Source: JAUWKC01 sp035529895
GTDB taxonomy: Bacteria > Planctomycetota > Phycisphaerae > Sedimentisphaerales > Anaerobacaceae
Direction: 5' to 3'
Assembly (NCBI GenBank): GCA_035529895.1
Contig: DATKVV010000070.1
Span: 1-64,000 of the forward strand
Length of the DNA stretch: 64,000 nucleotides
The translations under genes were made by a program, and so were the position numbers. Every line of letters begins with the position of its first letter. Within the stretch, counting starts at the first letter, position 1. Below, in pieces: positions 61,471 through 64,000 of this stretch. The notes below the pieces were generated by a model, which made no database searches, was not told the origin of the DNA, and saw only the letters and a program-made list of their open reading frames with translations.

Positions 61471-62817
61471 CTACGGAAAGGCTGGTGAGATTTGTGCGAC
61501 TGATGAAGCTGATGAGACTGCACCTTGAATCATAACGACTCCCACCGTTCCTTCACCGCTGGGCACAGTTATTATGTCAAACACAATTATTCCGGCACCT
61601 ACAACTATAACTCCGGTTTTTCCAGGGTTTTCGTACACCCATTCGCCCGTAGCAACCGCTCCTCCACCAACTGTCGCGAAGATGCGAGCCGTGATGGTAG
61701 TGACGCTCTCTAAAGCGGTTATCGCGTGCTTTTGCCATGGCTTTTTCGGCTTGGTTTTGCCCCCTCGCGGCTCGCCTAGGTCCTTCCACTCCTTGTACTT
61801 GCGCCTCAGGCCTTCCTTGTCGTAGTGGTCTTTAGGTCGTCTGCCGATTTCCCTCTTTTCAGATTCCAGCCAATCCAGAAACCGTTTCCTGTCTGCAGGA
61901 GGGATAAAGCCTACTCCCGCACCTGCTTTGAGGCAATCACCCACACTGTCTTTGTACAAACCCCATGGGTCAACCCAATTGGTGGGATTCGTCCAGCAAT
62001 ACTGATATAAATTCATCGAGTCATAATAGCCAATGGGGTCCGGCTGGAGGAATCGGCCGGTGTAATAGTCGTAGTAGCGGGCGCGGTAGTAATAGAGGCC
62101 GGTTTCATCGTCATATCTGCGACCTGTAAACAGGTAAGGATTGCCCACAGAGCTGGTTTTGTTCGGCTCGCCGAAGACATCGTAGGAATACCGCTCGATG
62201 ATTTCCTTATTCTCATTTGAAAGAGCTATTACGGAACCCAGCCCGTCAAAGTGATAATAATAGACCGCGTTGTTGTCCGCAACATCTATCATACATATCG
62301 GCTCATCAATGCCGGGGCCGTAAACGAATTTCCTCAATAAATCGTCGTTTTCGCCGTACTCGGCAATCACCTGGTCGCCGTCGTAGGCGTATTTTGTCGT
62401 TACATCCGGCGGGCCGTACACGGTTTTGGATATGCGCCTTCCCTGATAATCGTACTTGTAGGAGGCAACAGGCTGGTCGCTTTGGTTATTTACATCGGTG
62501 AGGCGGTTCTCACAGTCGTAATAGTACTTGTACTGCCCGTCGTCGTTCAGGTTGCCGTTCCTGTCGTAATAGTAACTCGTCTGACTGCCCTGCGGCCCGA
62601 CCGCTGTATATTGATTCAGACATTTGGTGTCATAGAGGTTGTCTTTAGGGGATTTGCCTATGCGAAAATCAGGTTCTATTTTTCCCCAAAAGCTATTACT
62701 TTTCACAGGTTGTGATGGAAGGTCGGGCCAGGATTGTCCCCGATGGGGGTTCGGCTTCAAATAACGGTTCCGGCAGGGAGGACGGGACAAACAACAAATT
62801 AGCTGTGAAAACACCAA
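61471..62817 (-). CDS. 5'-truncated Rhs-family protein with variable C-terminal region
   Basis: 448-residue frame. The first ~50 residues are not Rhs-like, so the large N-terminal part of a normal Rhs protein (over 1,000 aa) is missing. Residues about 55-205 hold YD repeats (YYYDRNGNLNDDGQYKYYYD, KYDYQGRRISKTVYG). About 205-295 is the RHS-associated core (YHFDGLGSVIALSNENKEII, YSYDVFGEPN, GLYYYRARYYD, GRFLQPDPIG, NLYQYCWTNPTNWVDPWGL). After DPWGL the C-terminal ~155 residues are unrelated to the core: a basic segment (RRKYKEWKDLGEPRGGKTKPKK) and a hydrophobic stretch (GKTGVIVVGAGIIVFDII). This is the usual slot of the toxin domain. The toxin type is not recognised. It may be a silent cassette or pseudogene. 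Confidence 0.75.
   Translation of the reverse strand: MVFSQLICCLSRPPCRNRYLKPNPHRGQSWPDLPSQPVKSNSFWGKIEPDFRIGKSPKDNLYDTKCLNQYTAVGPQGSQTSYYYDRNGNLNDDGQYKYYYDCENRLTDVNNQSDQPVASYKYDYQGRRISKTVYGPPDVTTKYAYDGDQVIAEYGENDDLLRKFVYGPGIDEPICMIDVADNNAVYYYHFDGLGSVIALSNENKEIIERYSYDVFGEPNKTSSVGNPYLFTGRRYDDETGLYYYRARYYDYYTGRFLQPDPIGYYDSMNLYQYCWTNPTNWVDPWGLYKDSVGDCLKAGAGVGFIPPADRKRFLDWLESEKREIGRRPKDHYDKEGLRRKYKEWKDLGEPRGGKTKPKKPWQKHAITALESVTTITARIFATVGGGAVATGEWVYENPGKTGVIVVGAGIIVFDIITVPSGEGTVGVVMIQGAVSSASSVAQISPAFP
62117..62321 (-). repeat. Rhs core segment duplicated at 59363-59574
   Basis: The DNA from the LFTGRRY codons to the GIDEPICMID codons is nearly identical to the orphan copy about 2.75 kb to the left, both on the minus strand. 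Such direct repeats are substrates for recombination that swaps Rhs C-terminal cassettes. Confidence 0.85.
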
Positions 62818-63074
62818 TGGCTTTTACAGCAGTGGCAAATACGTTTATTCCGGCGCCCAGAGGCAATGGTGCGCACGCCGGTATGAGGATGCCGATTCGA
62901 AGAAATGAGCGCCGCGGTCCGCTTTCCGTCCCTCCAAGCCCAACACCAAAAGAAGCGACGTATTTGCTGATACTGCGGCAGCGGCTAATCGTGACCTCAC
63001 CCGCGCCGAAGATTGTTGCGTCTTCACCGCTTCTTCCAAAGCCTGTTCGTTGAGAACAGGGACCAGGGGAGATT
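62818..63074. other. region between the Rhs gene and the beta-helix gene
   Basis: Overlapping short ORFs run on both strands (62712-63053 +, 62696-63154 -), without recognisable motifs and with low-complexity composition. I see no convincing gene. AGGGGAG just before 63075 is the ribosome-binding site of the next gene. Confidence 0.35.
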
Positions 63075-64000
63075 ATGCAGGTAACAAGACCACTGAGGGC
63101 AGGTTGGTTTGCTTCGCTGGTTCCCATCGTTCTACTGGCGGGCCTGCCGGCCATAACGCTCCACGCAGCAACCTTCTACGTCGATCCGGTTATTGGGGAC
63201 CCCAACAATGACGGAAGCTACGAGAGCCCCTGGAGAACGTTACAGGAAGTTTTCGACAATGACCTGATTGAAACGCGGGTTTATGAAACCACCCCCTACT
63301 CGCCCAATACGCCTCTGATAACAAGGAATCCAGGCGCCCCCGTTAAAGCGGGAGACACCATATTACTAAGGTCGGGTTACCACGGCGCCGTGTGGTTTCG
63401 GGGCGGCTTTAACGCGGATTACATAACGATTGCGGCACAGGAAGGGCACACGCCGTATCTTAAGAAAGTTCAGTTGTCCGCCGTCAGCAAGTGGATTCTG
63501 CGCGGTTTGACGATAAGCCCCGAGTTTGCCCCGCCCCTCGAAAAGACCATCCTCATATTCATTGAATCGCATGCATACCACGGAGCAAGCTACAACGTCA
63601 TTATTGAGAATAACAATGTTTTTACTGTTCAGGACTCTTCAACCTGGGACGCAAACGATTGGAATACGCTCTCCAGCACGGGAATACGCGTTGACGGTCC
63701 GAATTCGATTATACGCAATAATACCTTGAAAAACGTCGACTTTGGCATAGTCATCGAAGGAGCCAACACTTTAGCCGAGTACAACACAATTGAGCGCCTC
63801 GCCGGAGACGGCATTACCGGAGGGGCGGACAATATCACTCTACAGTTTAACCTGATTAAGAATTTCTATCGGGTAAATAACAATCATGGTGACGGGATAC
63901 AGTTTCACCGTGGCCTTAATCCCGATAGAATCCCGATGAAGAACTGTGTCCTTAGAGGAAATGTCATAATTAGTAATGACCCGGAGGTTGACAGCCCTTT
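63075..64000 (+). CDS. secreted right-handed beta-helix protein (partial, runs off the window)
   Basis: The frame is open from ATG 63075 (preceded by AGGGGAG) to the window end, 308 codons so far. Residues about 1-33 form a signal peptide (SLVPIVLLAGLPAITLHA). From residue 34 it reads TFYVDPVIGDPNNDGSYESPW, the standard opening of secreted parallel-beta-helix proteins ('YVD...GNDAN.G..PWRTLQ'). Coils follow, such as YITIAAQEG, WILRGLTISPE, VIIENNNVF, SIIRNNTLKNVDFGIVIEG, NTIERLAGDGIT and NITLQFNLIKNFY, then HGDGIQFH. Polysaccharide lyase or another glycan-active function is possible, but catalytic residues cannot be judged from a partial sequence. Confidence 0.85.
   Translation, partial: MQVTRPLRAGWFASLVPIVLLAGLPAITLHAATFYVDPVIGDPNNDGSYESPWRTLQEVFDNDLIETRVYETTPYSPNTPLITRNPGAPVKAGDTILLRSGYHGAVWFRGGFNADYITIAAQEGHTPYLKKVQLSAVSKWILRGLTISPEFAPPLEKTILIFIESHAYHGASYNVIIENNNVFTVQDSSTWDANDWNTLSSTGIRVDGPNSIIRNNTLKNVDFGIVIEGANTLAEYNTIERLAGDGITGGADNITLQFNLIKNFYRVNNNHGDGIQFHRGLNPDRIPMKNCVLRGNVIISNDPEVDSP

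Noticed and set aside
62696..63154. Overlapping ORFs on both strands before the beta-helix gene
   Set aside because: Neither strand shows motifs; the minus-strand ORF overlaps the start of both the Rhs frame and the beta-helix gene.
1..64000. tRNA, rRNA or riboswitch genes
   Set aside because: No convincing T-loop/acceptor pattern, rRNA stretch or known riboswitch core was found by eye; covariance-model search would be needed to exclude small RNAs.

Overview
The window looks like a chromosomal segment of a planctomycete, most likely of the Phycisphaerae/Sedimentisphaerales type. I infer this from content, not from a marker gene. The signs are secreted proteins with PA14, LamG and beta-helix modules, a dockerin-like C-terminus with two 'LA..W/CWL' motifs on a 1.9-kaa secreted protease, several sulfatase-modifying-factor-like/sialidase fusions, and a giant two-partner-secretion exoprotein. 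GC content is moderate, gene density is low, and several intergenic gaps approach or exceed 1 kb.

Layout. (a) 1-131: 3' remnant of an IS transposase. (b) 229-2916 (-): secreted LamG/PA14/beta-propeller protein. (c) 3764-5044 (+): exported TPR protein, ending at a strong bidirectional terminator. (d) 5161-24046 (-): a two-partner-secretion pair, an FhaC/TpsB-like outer-membrane transporter followed by a 5,622-residue TpsA-like exoprotein. The exoprotein contains three parallel-beta-helix modules and a 44-residue repeat array with a three-unit higher-order period. (e) 25310-31361 (+): a good sigma70-like promoter, a small ORF and a very large subtilase with three beta-helix regions and a dockerin-like tail. 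(f) 31486-46151 (+): a carbohydrate-use region. It holds a Tat-exported alpha/alpha-barrel-like protein, a divergent GH32 protein, an Rbs-type sugar ABC importer (binding lipoprotein, double ATPase, permease) and three tandem FGE-fold/sialidase-like fusion proteins. (g) 46263-55817: an alpha-glucan/glycogen block, with GH57 (DUF3536) and GH77 on + converging on a minus-strand group of GT4 glycogen-synthase-like, GH57 amylase, SAP-domain mini-protein and alpha-glucan phosphorylase. (h) 56744-59331 (+): LapA-like protein, CaCA cation/Ca exchanger, acetate kinase. (i) 59363-62817 (-): an Rhs polymorphic-toxin island with one 5'-truncated Rhs core plus variable C-terminus, three small candidate immunity-type genes (one DUF4279-like) and two orphan Rhs fragments. 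(j) 63075-64000 (+): start of a secreted beta-helix protein running off the window.

How the parts fit (inference). The outer-membrane TPS system implies a diderm surface carrying a giant adhesin. Region (f) would bind and cut an external, possibly fructose-containing or sulfated, polysaccharide and import sugar. Region (g) stores and mobilises alpha-glucan, and acetate kinase serves overflow or fermentative energy metabolism. The most unusual items are the giant exoprotein with its repeat architecture, the PA14 domains nested inside other domains in two unrelated proteins, the tandem FGE-fold/sialidase fusions lacking the FGE cysteine pair, and the Rhs island with interleaved orphan fragments.
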